A stretch of DNA of 64,000 nucleotides from Nocardia sp. NBC_00416 (lineage in GTDB: Bacteria > Actinomycetota > Actinomycetes > Mycobacteriales > Mycobacteriaceae): contig NZ_CP107932.1 in assembly GCF_036032445.1 (NCBI RefSeq), positions 2,501 through 66,500 of the forward strand. The letters run 5' to 3'. Under the pieces are notes generated by a model that saw only the letters and a program-made list of their open reading frames with translations, did not search any database and was not told where the DNA came from. Below are positions 1-15,134 of this stretch, in pieces. Every line of letters begins with the position of its first letter. The stretch's first letter is position 1. Made by a program: the position numbers and the translations under genes.

Positions 1-2888
<2,888 letters not shown>

Positions 2889-3026
2889 ACAAAGATTGCT
2901 ACGCGTCCACTGTGCGGTGTCTGAAACAACACACAGACACCCGAACTACACGTTCACACGTTTTTCGTGGTCATCGAGACCGTGATGTGTGAGGGTGGGG
3001 TTGGGGTGTGTGGATAGTTTCATAGA

Positions 3027-3143
3027 GTTACGGCGGTTATAGCGGCAGGGAAACGCCCGGTCCCATTCCGAACCCGGAAGCTAAGCCTGCCAGCGCCGAT
3101 GGTACTGCACTCGACAGGGTGTGGGAGAGTAGGACACCGCCGG
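3027..3143 (+). rRNA. rrf: 5S ribosomal RNA
   Basis: About 117 nt beginning GTTACGGCGG and ending near ACACCGCCGGAAC, whose ends pair as the 5S terminal stem. The conserved core CCATTCCGAACCCGGAAGC is present. It lies about 138 nt after the 23S 3' end, the usual 16S-23S-5S order. The terminal bases are estimated. Confidence 0.95.
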
Positions 3144-3155
3144 AACATACTTTCG

Positions 3156-3188
3156 CGATAGGGGACCCAGAATCTGGGTCCCCTATCG
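3156..3188 (+). terminator. rRNA operon terminator hairpin
   Basis: A perfect 15-bp stem (CGATAGGGGACCCAG at 3156-3170 with its complement at 3174-3188) and a 3-nt AAT loop, 12 nt after the 5S. Only a short T stretch follows, as is common in high-GC actinobacteria. Confidence 0.85.
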
Positions 3189-3363
3189 GCGTTTCTCGAC
3201 CAGAATTCATTTTTTCGGTTGGGATCGATCGCCCGATACCCCGCCTCGTCCGGTCGGATTTTCTGACGCGGGTCCGCGGCCCGTAAACTTGCTGTGAGCA
3301 GAAGTTCACACCCGATCGATGCAGTCGTGTCGACCAGCCGTGTCACTGAGAGAGGGATCCGCC

Positions 3364-4800
3364 GTGCCGGAACAGAACAATGGCCGGAAACCGTTCCGGC
3401 GCAATTCTTCCGGACCGAATGCCGGTTTCCGTCGAGGCGACGCCACCGGGGACGACAGGCGCGTTTCCGGTGAATCCGCCGGCGACCGCGATCCCGGCCG
3501 CGCGGGCGGCCGGGGCGGCTTCCGCCGTGATGACGAGAAGCGCGGAGATTCGCAGCGGGGCCGGGAGTCGGATCGTGGTGATACCCGCGGCCGGACGGGA
3601 AGCGGCGGCGGTTTCGGCGGCGACAAGACGCGCGGTCCCCGGCCCGATACGGGTGGCCGTCCAGAACGTGGGGGATCTTCCACCGAACGTGACCGCGGGG
3701 GTGAGCGGTCCGGCGGTCGCGGCGCCGACACATCGCGGCGGAGCTGGGACGAGAACCGTCCGCGTGGCCCTCGGCCGCAGTCCCGCGCGGACGGTGACAA
3801 GCGTGAGCACGGAACTCGTGAGCGTGGTGATTTCCGTCCACAGAACCGTTCTGCTTCCGACGACCCGGAGCGGGGCCGTGGATTCCGCGGCGCCGCCGGG
3901 GCGCGCGCGGAAGGGCGAGGCGCAACGGATGAGCGGCGATTCGGTCCACGCGGTGGGAACGACCGGGGCGACCGTGGATCCGATCGACCGCGCCGGGAGC
4001 ACAGCGGCCCGGGAACCGGCAACGGATCAGGCGGATACCAGCGCGGCGGCGAGGATGCCGGTCCCGGCGGTCCCCGGCGCCGCGGCGGGGAGGGCGGCGG
4101 CCGCGGTGTCGATCGTCGTCCGCCGCGTCCTGAAGAGCCCGACCTTCCCGAAGAAGTCCAGGCCGGTGACCTGGACACCTCGATCAGGCGGGATCTGCTG
4201 AGCCTGGACAAGGGCAACGCGGAAACCGTGGCCAGGCATCTGGCGATGGCTGTGCAGATGCTCGACGATGATCCCCAATTGGCGCTTGCGCACGCCCGGG
4301 CCGCCCGGCAGCGGGCAGGACGGATCGCCGTCGTCCGGGAAACCGCCGGAGTAGTCGCCTATCACGCCGGTGAATGGGCCGAGGCGCTGTCGGAGTTGCG
4401 TGCCGCTCGGCGGATGGCCGGTGGTACCGGACTGCTGGCGGTGATGGCGGACTGCGAACGCGGCCTCGGCCGACCGGAGCGCGCCATCGAACTCGGCCGC
4501 AGCGACGAGGGCCGGGCGCTGACCGGCGACGAAGCGATCGAACTCCGGATCGTGGTCGCGGGTGCGCGGATGGACCTGGGCCAATTCGACCAGGCGGTGG
4601 TCACCCTGCAGACCTCCGACCTCGATCCGGCACGGACCGGTTCAGGTCCGGCGCGGCTGTTCTACGCGTACGCGGACGCCCTGGTCGCGGCCGGCCGAAC
4701 CGATGAGGGGCTGACCTGGTTCTTCAACGCGGCCGCTGCGGATCTCGACGGTGAGACCGATGCCGAGGAGCGGGCGGCGGAGCTGACCGGAGAGGCGTGA
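3364..4800 (+). CDS. TPR-like protein with long Arg/Gly-rich disordered N-terminus (Rv1691-type)
   Basis: 478 residues. The first ~255 are low complexity, dominated by R, G, D and S with many RGG/GRG motifs, and must be disordered. From about residue 260 the protein becomes alanine/leucine-rich and helical, with tetratricopeptide-like helix pairs. Position and C-terminal half match M. tuberculosis Rv1691, a tetratricopeptide protein, but the RGG-rich head is much longer here. GTG 3364 is chosen because AGAGGG at 3351-3356 sits 7 nt upstream; an upstream ATG at 3319 lacks such a site. It is the first gene after the rRNA operon and the last before the HAD phosphatase. RGG tracts often bind RNA, so an RNA or ribosome link is possible but not shown. 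Confidence 0.8.
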   Translation: MPEQNNGRKPFRRNSSGPNAGFRRGDATGDDRRVSGESAGDRDPGRAGGRGGFRRDDEKRGDSQRGRESDRGDTRGRTGSGGGFGGDKTRGPRPDTGGRPERGGSSTERDRGGERSGGRGADTSRRSWDENRPRGPRPQSRADGDKREHGTRERGDFRPQNRSASDDPERGRGFRGAAGARAEGRGATDERRFGPRGGNDRGDRGSDRPRREHSGPGTGNGSGGYQRGGEDAGPGGPRRRGGEGGGRGVDRRPPRPEEPDLPEEVQAGDLDTSIRRDLLSLDKGNAETVARHLAMAVQMLDDDPQLALAHARAARQRAGRIAVVRETAGVVAYHAGEWAEALSELRAARRMAGGTGLLAVMADCERGLGRPERAIELGRSDEGRALTGDEAIELRIVVAGARMDLGQFDQAVVTLQTSDLDPARTGSGPARLFYAYADALVAAGRTDEGLTWFFNAAAADLDGETDAEERAAELTGEA

Positions 4801-4807
4801 CGGCCGG

Positions 4808-5296
4808 TCAGGCCGGCGAAATCACCCAGTTGAGTTCGGTGCGCAGATCGGCCGGGTCCATCTGCGGGTTCGGCTCGGTGAGGTAGACCTCCCAGCGTTC
4901 CGTCGCAGGACCGAGACCTCGGTCGGTGATCCAAGCACGCAACCGCTCCCAGCTGGAGCCGAGCGCGTCGAAGCTGCCGTGGTGCACCACCCGGGCGATC
5001 CGGCCGGCCGGGAGCCGACCGGGGACGACGACTCCGTCGGGACTGATCCGGCGGTCGACCGGGAAGCCGACCTCGAGCTCCGTGGACGGTCCTTGCGTGA
5101 TTCCGTAGCGGGACAGCGCCGGCCCGGTGATGAGGGCATTCTGTGCGGCGATCGCCGACGGCAAGAGACCGAACGAGGTGTCGAAGAAGGCGATCGTTTC
5201 CGCCGGGGCCACGTTCCCGCGGACGACTGCGGTGGTCGTTTCGGCGACCTCGAGCAGTCGGGGTTCTGTTGCCCGGTCGGTGGGGTCGGCTGGCAT
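4808..5296 (-). CDS. GyrI-like small-molecule-binding domain protein
   Basis: 162 residues matching the GyrI-like/AraC-effector-binding fold in order: an early RL-E-V-ET-A strand, a central GPALSRYG segment, a GFPVDRR-I strand, then R-VHHGSFD-LG-SWERL and the closing WEVYLTEP. Free-standing members bind small hydrophobic molecules or act as gyrase-inhibitor-like proteins; no DNA-binding domain is attached here. Start at 5296 is supported by GGAGG a few bases upstream. It runs convergent to the TPR gene (7-nt gap) and divergent from the HAD gene across the 8-bp tandem repeat. Confidence 0.75.
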   Translation of the reverse strand: MPADPTDRATEPRLLEVAETTTAVVRGNVAPAETIAFFDTSFGLLPSAIAAQNALITGPALSRYGITQGPSTELEVGFPVDRRISPDGVVVPGRLPAGRIARVVHHGSFDALGSSWERLRAWITDRGLGPATERWEVYLTEPNPQMDPADLRTELNWVISPA

Positions 5297-5423
5297 AGGT
5301 TTCCTCCCTGAGGCGTGCGACCGTGTCGGTGCGATGCGGTTCCGAAGAATTCGGACGCCCCGCGCCACCGGAATTCATCGCCGAACTGCGACGAGTCGCC
5401 CGACGGCTCCCGGATCATCCTCC

Positions 5424-5638
5424 GTGTGGCCGTGTGGCCGTGTGGCCGTGTGGCCGTGTGGCCGTGTGGCCGTGTGGCCGTGTGGCCGTGTGGCCGTGTG
5501 GCCGTGTGGCCGTGTGGCCGTGTGGCCGTGTGGCCGTGTGGCCGTGTGGCCGTGTGGCCGTGTGGCCGTGTGGCCGTGTGGCCGTGTGGCCGTGTGGCCG
5601 TGTGGCCGTGTGGCCGTGTGGCCGTGTGGCCGTGTGGC
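5424..5638. repeat. 8-bp tandem repeat (GTGTGGCC), about 27 copies
   Basis: 26 perfect copies of GTGTGGCC plus a final 7-nt partial copy, with no interruptions. All six frames are open through it because the 8-bp unit returns to frame every 24 nt, so the long reading frames here (VAVWPCGR or GHTATRPH repeats) are artefacts. It lies between the divergent GyrI-like and HAD genes, ending about 70 nt before the HAD start. Confidence 0.98.
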
Positions 5639-5708
5639 GCGGTGGTGAGTGGGTGTTCGGGGCGTCGGGGGTAGGACGTAGGGTCCGGATGTGCGGGAAT
5701 CGAGTGGG

Positions 5709-6590
5709 ATGCCACGGTTGAGGGATCGGTACGAGGCGCTGCTGCTGGATCTGGACGGGACCCTGTACCGCGGGCCCGCGGTGATCGAGGGTGCGCCCGC
5801 TGCGCTGGCGGGCGGAGGGCAGCACCTGGTGTACGTCACCAACAACGCGAGCCGGGCGGCCGGCTCGGTGGCCGCGCATCTGGCCGAACTCGGATATCTC
5901 GCCGCGGAGGCGGATGTGGTGACCAGCGCGCAGGCGGCAAGCCGATTATTGGCCGAACGACTGGAACACGGTGCGGAGGTTCTGGTCGTCGGAACCGACG
6001 ACCTGGCCGCCGAGGTCAAGGCGGTCGGGCTGCAGCCGGTACGGCGTGCGGCGGAAACGGTGGCGGCGGTGGTCCAAGGGCATTCACCGCAGACCGCGTG
6101 GCCCGATCTGGCCGAGGCGTCCTACGCGCTGCGCGCGGGAGCGCTCTGGGTAGCGGCCAATACCGACCGGACGTTGCCGAACGAGCGCGGGCTCGCGCCG
6201 GGGAACGGGGCGATGGTGGCAGCCCTGCGGGCAGCGTCGGACCGGGAACCTGTGGTGGCGGGCAAACCGTTTGCGCCACTGCTCGAGGATGCGCTCGTGC
6301 GGGCCGGCACGCGAGCGGCGCTGGTCGTGGGCGATCGACTCGATACCGATATCGCGGGGGCGCAGCACGTGGCCCTCGACTCGCTGCTGGTGCTCACCGG
6401 TGTCAGCACTGTGGACGAACTGGCCGGTCTACCCGACGAACTGCTGCCGACGTATATCGCCGACAGTTTGGACGCGCTGAATCATCCGCCGGTGCCCGGC
6501 CGTATCGAGGTTGCCGCGGTCGGCGCGGAACTGCGATCGCACCCCGGCCGCGCCCTGACGGTCCGCGCGCCTCGTTCGGAAATCCGATAG
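5709..6590 (+). CDS. HAD-IIA family phosphatase (Rv1692-type)
   Basis: 293 residues. Motif I DLDGTLYRG gives nucleophile D14 and acid/base D16, motif II is VTNNAS near residue 43, and motif IV GDRLDTDIAGA lies near 206-216. Length and the cap between motifs II and III fit the NagD/PGP-like class IIA subfamily. The M. tuberculosis homologue Rv1692 is reported as a glycerol-3-phosphate phosphatase; the substrate here is inferred from synteny only. ATG 5709 is preferred; an in-frame GTG at 5691 is an alternative. First gene of the run into tlyA-nadK-recN. Confidence 0.88.
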   Translation: MPRLRDRYEALLLDLDGTLYRGPAVIEGAPAALAGGGQHLVYVTNNASRAAGSVAAHLAELGYLAAEADVVTSAQAASRLLAERLEHGAEVLVVGTDDLAAEVKAVGLQPVRRAAETVAAVVQGHSPQTAWPDLAEASYALRAGALWVAANTDRTLPNERGLAPGNGAMVAALRAASDREPVVAGKPFAPLLEDALVRAGTRAALVVGDRLDTDIAGAQHVALDSLLVLTGVSTVDELAGLPDELLPTYIADSLDALNHPPVPGRIEVAAVGAELRSHPGRALTVRAPRSEIR

Positions 6591-6603
6591 CGTTGACCTC
6601 ACG

Positions 6604-6885
6604 ATGACTACCCCGACTCCCCGCCCGAACGATCCCGGCGCCGCCCGCCCCGCGGCGCCGCTGCCCGGTCGACATCTGCCCGGGGCGCCAGGGCACGCTG
6701 AACCCGCCGATCCGGACCGGATTCGCGCCGAGGTCCGTGAACTGCTCGCCGAACTCGACACCGCGCCGGCGGCGGGAGCATCCGGGGACGATACTGTCGG
6801 CGTCGATCTGGCCCGCCGTGCGCACATCCTGGACCAGGCACACGAGGTGCTGGTGCAGGCGCTGGCGACGGTGGACAAGATCTGA
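6604..6885 (+). CDS. small conserved protein between HAD phosphatase and tlyA (Rv1693-type)
   Basis: 93 residues: a proline-rich N-terminal third, then a short helical segment (RIRAEVRELLAELD and RRAHILDQAHEVLVQALATV) that could form a helical hairpin. It matches the position of Rv1693, a small protein of unknown function. It starts 13 nt after the HAD stop and ends 1 nt before the tlyA GTG, so it is part of the same transcript. Confidence 0.75.
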   Translation: MTTPTPRPNDPGAARPAAPLPGRHLPGAPGHAEPADPDRIRAEVRELLAELDTAPAAGASGDDTVGVDLARRAHILDQAHEVLVQALATVDKI

Positions 6886-6886
6886 G

Positions 6887-7708
6887 GTGGCCAGGCGGGC
6901 GCGGGTGGACGCGGAGCTGGTCCGCCGTGGTCTGGCGCGGTCACGGGAACACGCGGTGGAATTGATCGGCGCCGGGCGGGTGCTGATCAACGGTTCCGTC
7001 GCGGTCAAACCCGCCACGGCGGTGGAGACGGGAACCCCGTTGCTGGTGAAGGAACAGGTCGACGAGGTCTCCTGGGCATCGCGTGGGGCGCATAAACTGC
7101 TGGGCGCGCTGGAGACGTTCGAACCGCAGGGGATCGACGTCTCGGGCCGGCGCTGCCTGGATGCCGGGGCGTCGACCGGTGGTTTCACCGACGTGCTGCT
7201 GAGCCGTGGCGCGCGCGAAGTGGTGGCGGCCGATGTCGGCTACGGCCAACTGGTGTGGCGATTGCGCACCGATGAGCGTGTACAGGTGCACGATCGGACC
7301 AATGTCCGCAATCTGACCGCCGCCGAGATCGGTGGTCCGGTCGAAATCGTGGTCGCCGATCTGTCGTTCATCGCGCTGGCGCTGGTACTGCCGGCGTTGG
7401 CGCAATGCGTGGTGCCCGGCGCCGATCTGCTGCCGATGGTGAAACCGCAGTTCGAGGTCGGTAAGGACCGGGTCGGCTCCGGCGGGGTGGTACGTGATCC
7501 GGTACTGCGCGCCGACGCGGTGTGCGGGGTCGCCGCCGCGGCCGCGGGCCTGGGGCTGCACACGCGGGGCGTGGTGGCCAGTCCGCTGCCCGGCCCGTCG
7601 GGGAATGTCGAATACTTCTTATGGCTGCGCCGCGACGAATCGGGGCGCTACGACGCCGACGAGGTGGCGGCGCTGGTACGTAGAGCGGTCGAGGAGGGGC
7701 CACAGTGA
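6887..7708 (+). CDS. tlyA: 16S/23S rRNA 2'-O-methyltransferase TlyA
   Basis: 273 residues. An N-terminal S4-like RNA-binding domain (about 1-60: [18 protein letters not shown], then GRVLING) is joined to an FtsJ/Rossmann methyltransferase domain with SAM motif [16 protein letters not shown] near residue 86. In mycobacteria TlyA 2'-O-methylates C1409 of 16S and C1920 of 23S rRNA, and its loss gives capreomycin resistance. GTG 6887 starts 1 nt after the previous stop; the longer in-frame extension to 6737 overlaps the upstream gene and is rejected. The stop overlaps the nadK start by 4 nt. Confidence 0.93.
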   Translation: MARRARVDAELVRRGLARSREHAVELIGAGRVLINGSVAVKPATAVETGTPLLVKEQVDEVSWASRGAHKLLGALETFEPQGIDVSGRRCLDAGASTGGFTDVLLSRGAREVVAADVGYGQLVWRLRTDERVQVHDRTNVRNLTAAEIGGPVEIVVADLSFIALALVLPALAQCVVPGADLLPMVKPQFEVGKDRVGSGGVVRDPVLRADAVCGVAAAAAGLGLHTRGVVASPLPGPSGNVEYFLWLRRDESGRYDADEVAALVRRAVEEGPQ

Positions 7709-8676
7709 CGGATGTGCCTCGGAAGCGCGAGATACTGCTGGTCTCTCATCCCGGCCGGGCCGAGATCAGCGAGACCGCGCATCGGGTCGCGAAGATCTGC
7801 GCGGAGGCCGGAATCGGTTTGCGGGTCCTCGCCGACGAGGCCTACAGCACTCGATTCGATTCGGGGTTCGAGCCGGTGACCGAATCCGGGGGCTACCCGG
7901 TGCAGGTGGTCGAGCACGAACTGGAGGCCGCGCTGGGCTGCGAGATGGTGCTGGCACTCGGTGGCGACGGCACCCTGTTGCGCGCCGCGGAACTGGCTCG
8001 GCACGTCACGGTGCCGGTGCTCGGTATCAATCTGGGGCGGATCGGCTTTCTCACCGAGGCCGAAGCGGAGAACCTGGACGAGGCGCTCGCCCAAGTGGTG
8101 CGGCGTGATTATCGCGTCGAAGAGCGGATGACCCTCGACGTCAATATCCGGCTCGACGACGAGGTCATCGAACACGGTTGGGCGTTGAACGAGGCCAGTA
8201 TCGAGAACGCCGCCCGAATGGGTGTTCTGGAAGTGGTGCTCGAGGTCGACGGCCGCCCGGTGTCGTCCTACGGGTGTGACGGAATTCTTGTCGCGACCCC
8301 TACCGGATCCACGGCGTATGCTTTCTCCGCGGGCGGGCCGGTGGTGTGGCCGGAACTGGAAGCGCTGCTGGTGATTCCGAGCAACGCGCACGCGCTGTTC
8401 GCGCGCCCCCTGGTGACCAGCCCGGATTCGCGGATCGCGGTCGAATCGGTTGCCACCGGCCACGATGCGATAGTTTTCCTGGATGGCAGGCGCACCCTCG
8501 CACTGCCGCGGGGCGGCCGGGTCGAAGCGGTCCGGGGTGCCGAGCCGGTGCGATGGGTGCGGCTGGATTCCGCGCCGTTCGCGGATCGGATGGTGCGCAA
8601 GTTCGAGCTGCCGGTCACGGGTTGGCGGGGTCGGCGGCGAACGGAGGGCACACGTGCTGACAGAGATAAGAATTGA
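7705..8676 (+). CDS. nadK: NAD kinase
   Basis: 323 residues. It phosphorylates NAD+ to NADP+. It carries the signature [13 protein letters not shown] (about 91-103), the second signature LGRIGFLTE, the NE.SIE segment (ALNEASIEN) and the [14 protein letters not shown] block that shapes the NAD site. GTG 7705 overlaps the tlyA stop by 4 nt (GTGA); its 3' end runs 23 nt into recN. This nesting indicates one coupled transcript. Confidence 0.95.
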   Translation: MTDVPRKREILLVSHPGRAEISETAHRVAKICAEAGIGLRVLADEAYSTRFDSGFEPVTESGGYPVQVVEHELEAALGCEMVLALGGDGTLLRAAELARHVTVPVLGINLGRIGFLTEAEAENLDEALAQVVRRDYRVEERMTLDVNIRLDDEVIEHGWALNEASIENAARMGVLEVVLEVDGRPVSSYGCDGILVATPTGSTAYAFSAGGPVVWPELEALLVIPSNAHALFARPLVTSPDSRIAVESVATGHDAIVFLDGRRTLALPRGGRVEAVRGAEPVRWVRLDSAPFADRMVRKFELPVTGWRGRRRTEGTRADRDKN

Positions 8677-10426
8677 CGGACTGGGCGTTATTTCCACGGC
8701 CACCGCGCAATTCCACGAAGGGCTGACTGTGCTCACCGGTGAAACCGGAGCGGGCAAGACGATGGTGGTCACCAGCCTGCACCTGCTGAGCGGGGCGCGC
8801 GCCGATGCCGGGCGCGTCCGGCTCGGGGCGAACCGCGCTGTGGTGGAGGGCCGGTTCACTCTCGACGATGTGAACGCGGCCGCGCGCGCCGACGCCGAGG
8901 CCGTACTGGAATCGGCGGCCGCCGTCGCCGACGACGACGGCACGGTGATCGCGATCCGCACGGTCGGCAGCGACGGGCGTTCGCGGGCGCATCTGGGTGG
9001 TCGCGGTGTCCCGGCTTCGGTGCTGGCCGACTTCACCGCACCCATGCTCACCGTGCACGGGCAGAACGACCAGCTGCGATTACAGCGGCCCGAGCAGCAG
9101 TTGCACGCCCTGGACCAATTCGCCGACGCGACAGTGGGGCCGCTGCTGCGGGACTACGTCGAACACCGTCGTGTCTGGCTGGAAGCCCGGAACGCACTGC
9201 TGGAACGGACTGCCCGCGGCCGGGAGATGGCGGCCGAAGCGGAACGCCTCACGCAGTCCCTGGCCGAAATCGACGGGGTCGCGCCGGAATCGGGGGAGGA
9301 CGATCGGCTGGTCGCGGAGATCCGGCGGCTCAGCGATCTGGATTCGCTGCGTGAGGCGGCGGCTACCGCGCACGAAGCGCTGGCCGGGCCGGCCGACAAT
9401 CCCAGCGAGGGCATCGGTGCGCTCGACGCGCTGGGTGTGGCCCGTTCCCGGGTGGAGGGCGCGGAAGACCCGGCGCTCGCCGCGCTGTCGCCGCGTCTTG
9501 CGGAGGCGATCGCGGTGGTGGTGGATCTGACCACCGAGCTGAGCGGATACCTGTCGGATCTGCCGTCCGATCCCGGGGCGCTGGATTCCATGCTGTCGCG
9601 GCAGGCCGAATTGAAATCGCTGACCCGCAAATACGCGCCCGATATCGACGGGGTGCTCGCCTGGGCGGATGAAGCACGGACCCGGCTGGGTTCGCTGGAT
9701 GTGTCGGAGGAGACGCTCGCGGCGCTGGGCGCGGAGGTCGAGGCGGGCGCCGAGCGGGTGCGTGCCGCGGCGGTGAAGTTGTCCGCGGCACGGACCGCGG
9801 CCGCGGGGGACCTGGCGGCGGCGGTGAGCGAGGAACTGAGCGGACTGGCCATGGGGAAGGCGCGGCTGGACGTCGAGGTGCGGCCGATGCCGGCCGGGGC
9901 GCAGGATTCGGCGCCGCTGCTGATCGACGGCACCGAATTGCACGCGGGGCCGGGCGGAGTGGACGAGGTGGAGTTCCGGCTGGCCGCGCATTCCGGTGCG
10001 CAGTCGCTGCCCTTGAGCAAGAGCGCCTCCGGCGGCGAGCTCTCCCGGGTGATGCTGGCTCTCGAGGTGGTGCTGGCGGGTGCCGAGCACGGGGCGACGA
10101 TGGTGTTCGACGAGGTGGACGCGGGTGTCGGAGGCCGGGCGGCGGTCGAGATCGGACGGCGGCTGGCGCGACTGGCCCGCACCCATCAGGTGATCGTGGT
10201 GACCCATCTGGCGCAGGTGGCGGCCTTCGCCGACACCCATCTGGTGGTCAATAAATCCGATGACGGTGCGGGCACGGTGGATTCGGGAGTGCGGGCGCTC
10301 ACCCAGGACGAGCGGATCGTGGAACTCGCCCGGATGCTGGCCGGGCTCGACGATACCGAGACGGGCCGCGCACATGCCTGGGAACTGTTGAACACCGCGC
10401 GCGCCGAGCGGATGGCGGCGTACTGA
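8654..10426 (+). CDS. recN: DNA repair ATPase RecN
   Basis: 590 residues with SMC-like layout: Walker A GETGAGKT near residue 30, long central coiled coil, then the signature [15 protein letters not shown] near 457 and Walker [13 protein letters not shown] near 483. RecN is a cohesin-like ATPase acting early in double-strand break repair. GTG 8654 is chosen because GGAGGG ends 5 nt upstream and the protein then starts [13 protein letters not shown], the usual RecN opening. It ends at a 44-nt palindrome shared with the convergent SRPBCC gene. Confidence 0.95.
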   Translation: MLTEIRIDGLGVISTATAQFHEGLTVLTGETGAGKTMVVTSLHLLSGARADAGRVRLGANRAVVEGRFTLDDVNAAARADAEAVLESAAAVADDDGTVIAIRTVGSDGRSRAHLGGRGVPASVLADFTAPMLTVHGQNDQLRLQRPEQQLHALDQFADATVGPLLRDYVEHRRVWLEARNALLERTARGREMAAEAERLTQSLAEIDGVAPESGEDDRLVAEIRRLSDLDSLREAAATAHEALAGPADNPSEGIGALDALGVARSRVEGAEDPALAALSPRLAEAIAVVVDLTTELSGYLSDLPSDPGALDSMLSRQAELKSLTRKYAPDIDGVLAWADEARTRLGSLDVSEETLAALGAEVEAGAERVRAAAVKLSAARTAAAGDLAAAVSEELSGLAMGKARLDVEVRPMPAGAQDSAPLLIDGTELHAGPGGVDEVEFRLAAHSGAQSLPLSKSASGGELSRVMLALEVVLAGAEHGATMVFDEVDAGVGGRAAVEIGRRLARLARTHQVIVVTHLAQVAAFADTHLVVNKSDDGAGTVDSGVRALTQDERIVELARMLAGLDDTETGRAHAWELLNTARAERMAAY

Positions 10427-10461
10427 TCCGGACACCGGATGGTCGCGCGAAGCGGTCGGTG

Positions 10462-10505
10462 GGATCCGGGTGCGGCCGCCGACGTCGGCGGCCGCACCCG
10501 GATCC
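10462..10505. terminator. 44-nt perfect palindrome, bidirectional terminator
   Basis: GGATCCGGGTGCGGCCGCCGAC and its exact complement follow each other with no spacer, giving 22 matched pairs between the convergent recN (stop 10424-10426) and SRPBCC (stop 10511) genes. It would serve both strands. No T-run is present. Confidence 0.8.
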
Positions 10506-10510
10506 GCCGG

Positions 10511-10930
10511 TCAGCGAACGGCTTTGCGGGCAGCCGAGATGAACTGGTTGATCAGGCCTTTGAGGCCGACTTCGAGGACCTTGTCCGGAACGGGGAGCGA
10601 AGGGTCCGAGGTCATCGTGTAGGAGACCCGGGTGCCGTTGTCCGCGTCGGCGAAGGTGATGACGCCGGTGTGGCTTTTCACCGGAGCGCCCTTGACGATC
10701 TTGTATTCCATCCGCTCGTTCGGCACCAGTTCGGTGATCTCCTCGACCACCCCGACCGGTCCGACGCCGATCTTGTGCTGTGCGCCGACGCCTTCTCGTT
10801 CGGTAGTGCCCTGTTTGACGAGCGTGACGTTCACTGCCAGGAACGGGCTGATGCTCTCGCGGTCGGCGAACAGCCGGTACACGGTCGCGCGCGGGGCGGC
10901 GATCACGGTATCGACGGTGGTGCTGGCCAT
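10511..10930 (-). CDS. SRPBCC family (polyketide cyclase/START-like) protein
   Basis: 139 residues with the usual SRPBCC arrangement: opening strand VDTVIAAPRATVYRLFADRE, central VGPVG-VEEI-TELVPNERMEYKI strands, and a long C-terminal helix (LEVGLKGLINQFISAARKAV) closing the hydrophobic pocket. Such proteins bind lipids or polyketides; the ligand cannot be predicted. Start 10930 is supported by GAGGAG 5 nt upstream; an in-frame ATG at 10966 is less likely. Single gene, convergent with recN. Confidence 0.8.
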   Translation of the reverse strand: MASTTVDTVIAAPRATVYRLFADRESISPFLAVNVTLVKQGTTEREGVGAQHKIGVGPVGVVEEITELVPNERMEYKIVKGAPVKSHTGVITFADADNGTRVSYTMTSDPSLPVPDKVLEVGLKGLINQFISAARKAVR

Positions 10931-11100
10931 GGAGTCTCCTCTTCGAATAGCTGTGCCCGGCAGCATACGGCGCGTAGGCGCCGATTTCCGCGCCGCGTAG
11001 AACGGGTCGGTCGCAGCCGGGTAACTGATCGATTGCCGTGGGTGACGGATATGCGGCGTGTCTCCATCGAAGGTTGAGGGTTTGCGGCGATCATCGCTGC

Positions 11101-12312
11101 ATGAGGATGCTGGCGCTGCTGTCGAAGAATTCCGATACGCTGCCCGGCCGGACCGGGATCGCCCGGGTCGACCGCGATACGCGGCGACTACTCGCGCGGG
11201 TCGGACCAGGTGAAATCGCGATCCTCGACGAAATGGACCTGGATCAGGTCACCGCCGACCGGCTGCTCGCCGCCGGGGTGGCCGCGGTGGTGAACACCTC
11301 GCCGTCGATATCGGGCCGCTATCCCAACCCCGGGCCCGAGCTCCTGGTGGCCGGCGGTGTGCTGCTGTTGGACACGGTCAGCTCCGATGCCTTCGGCCGG
11401 ATCAAGGACGGGGCGCGGGTGCGGATAGAGAGCGGCGTCGTCTACGCCGATCGCTTCACCCGCAAGGACCCCGAGGTGCTGGTCGAGTGCATCGAACTGG
11501 ACGAGAGCGGGGTCGCCGAACGGCTGTCGGAGGCGCGAAACGGGCTGGCCGGGCATCTGGAGTCCTTCGCGGGTGACGCGCTCGAATTCATCCGTTCCGA
11601 ATCGTCGCTGCTGATGGACGGTATCGGGGTGCCCGAGCCGGATCTCGACCTGAACGGCCGGCAGGTGGTCGTGGTGGGCGACGGTCCCGGTCATGTCGAG
11701 GATCTGCGGAAACTCAAACCGTTCATCAAGGAGTACGCCCCGATCATGTTCGGGGTGGGACAGGGTGCGGAAGCCGTACGCCAGGCCGGCTACCGGCTGG
11801 ATCTGATCGTCGCCAACCCCGACGAACTCACCGTCAGAACCCTCACCTGCGGCGCCGAGTTGATCGTCCCGGCGGAGCTGGACGGTTACGCCGACGGGCT
11901 GGACCGGGTGAAGGAGCTGGGTATCGGCGCGATCACCTTCCCGGGATCCGGGACACCGGCGGATCTCGCACTGCTGCTGGCGCACCATCACGGCGCGGCG
12001 CTGATCGTCACCGCGGGCGCGGCGGCCTCACTCGAGGAGTTCTTCGACCGCGGCCGCCGGGACAGTAATCCGGCGACCTTCCTGACGCGGCTGAAGGTCG
12101 GGGGAACGATCATGGACGCGACCGCGGTGGCCACGCTGTACCGGAGCCGGGTCTCCGGTGCGATCGTGGCATTGCTGGTGCTGGCGGCGCTCGTCGTGCT
12201 GATCGTGGCGGTCCTGGCGGCCGGGCACGGCGGTGAGATGCTCACCATGGCGCAGGACATGTGGAATCGGGCGGAGTTGTGGGGCCGGGAGACGCTGGGC
12301 CGGTCCGGGTAG
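11101..12312 (+). CDS. steA: SteA-like envelope/septum protein (Rv1697-type)
   Basis: 403 residues. The sequence follows M. tuberculosis Rv1697 closely: MRMLALLSKN opening, GIARVDRDTRRLL, SGRYPNPGPE, FAGDALEFIRSES, KPFIKEYAPI, FPGSGTPADLALLLAHHHGAALIVTAG, then FLTRLKVGGTIMDATAVATLYR and one C-terminal membrane helix (about 351-376). SteA is described in corynebacteria as a septum factor acting with SteB and peptidoglycan hydrolysis regulators. The next gene downstream is pyrG; the steB/mctB gene normally in between is absent. ATG 11101 matches the family N-terminus; an upstream GTG at 11038 is rejected. Confidence 0.9.
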   Translation: MRMLALLSKNSDTLPGRTGIARVDRDTRRLLARVGPGEIAILDEMDLDQVTADRLLAAGVAAVVNTSPSISGRYPNPGPELLVAGGVLLLDTVSSDAFGRIKDGARVRIESGVVYADRFTRKDPEVLVECIELDESGVAERLSEARNGLAGHLESFAGDALEFIRSESSLLMDGIGVPEPDLDLNGRQVVVVGDGPGHVEDLRKLKPFIKEYAPIMFGVGQGAEAVRQAGYRLDLIVANPDELTVRTLTCGAELIVPAELDGYADGLDRVKELGIGAITFPGSGTPADLALLLAHHHGAALIVTAGAAASLEEFFDRGRRDSNPATFLTRLKVGGTIMDATAVATLYRSRVSGAIVALLVLAALVVLIVAVLAAGHGGEMLTMAQDMWNRAELWGRETLGRSG

Positions 12313-15121
<2,809 letters not shown>

Positions 15122-15134
15122 CCGGGGGCCCGCG

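Noticed and set aside
3319..3363. Upstream ATG for the TPR protein
   Set aside because: No ribosome site; GTG 3364 has AGAGGG at good spacing.
5424..5638. CRISPR array
   Set aside because: The unit is 8 bp with no spacers.
4822..6019. Long frames with VAVWPCGR or GHTATRPH repeats on both strands
   Set aside because: They exist only because the 8-bp repeat has no stop in any frame; they conflict with the GyrI-like and HAD genes.
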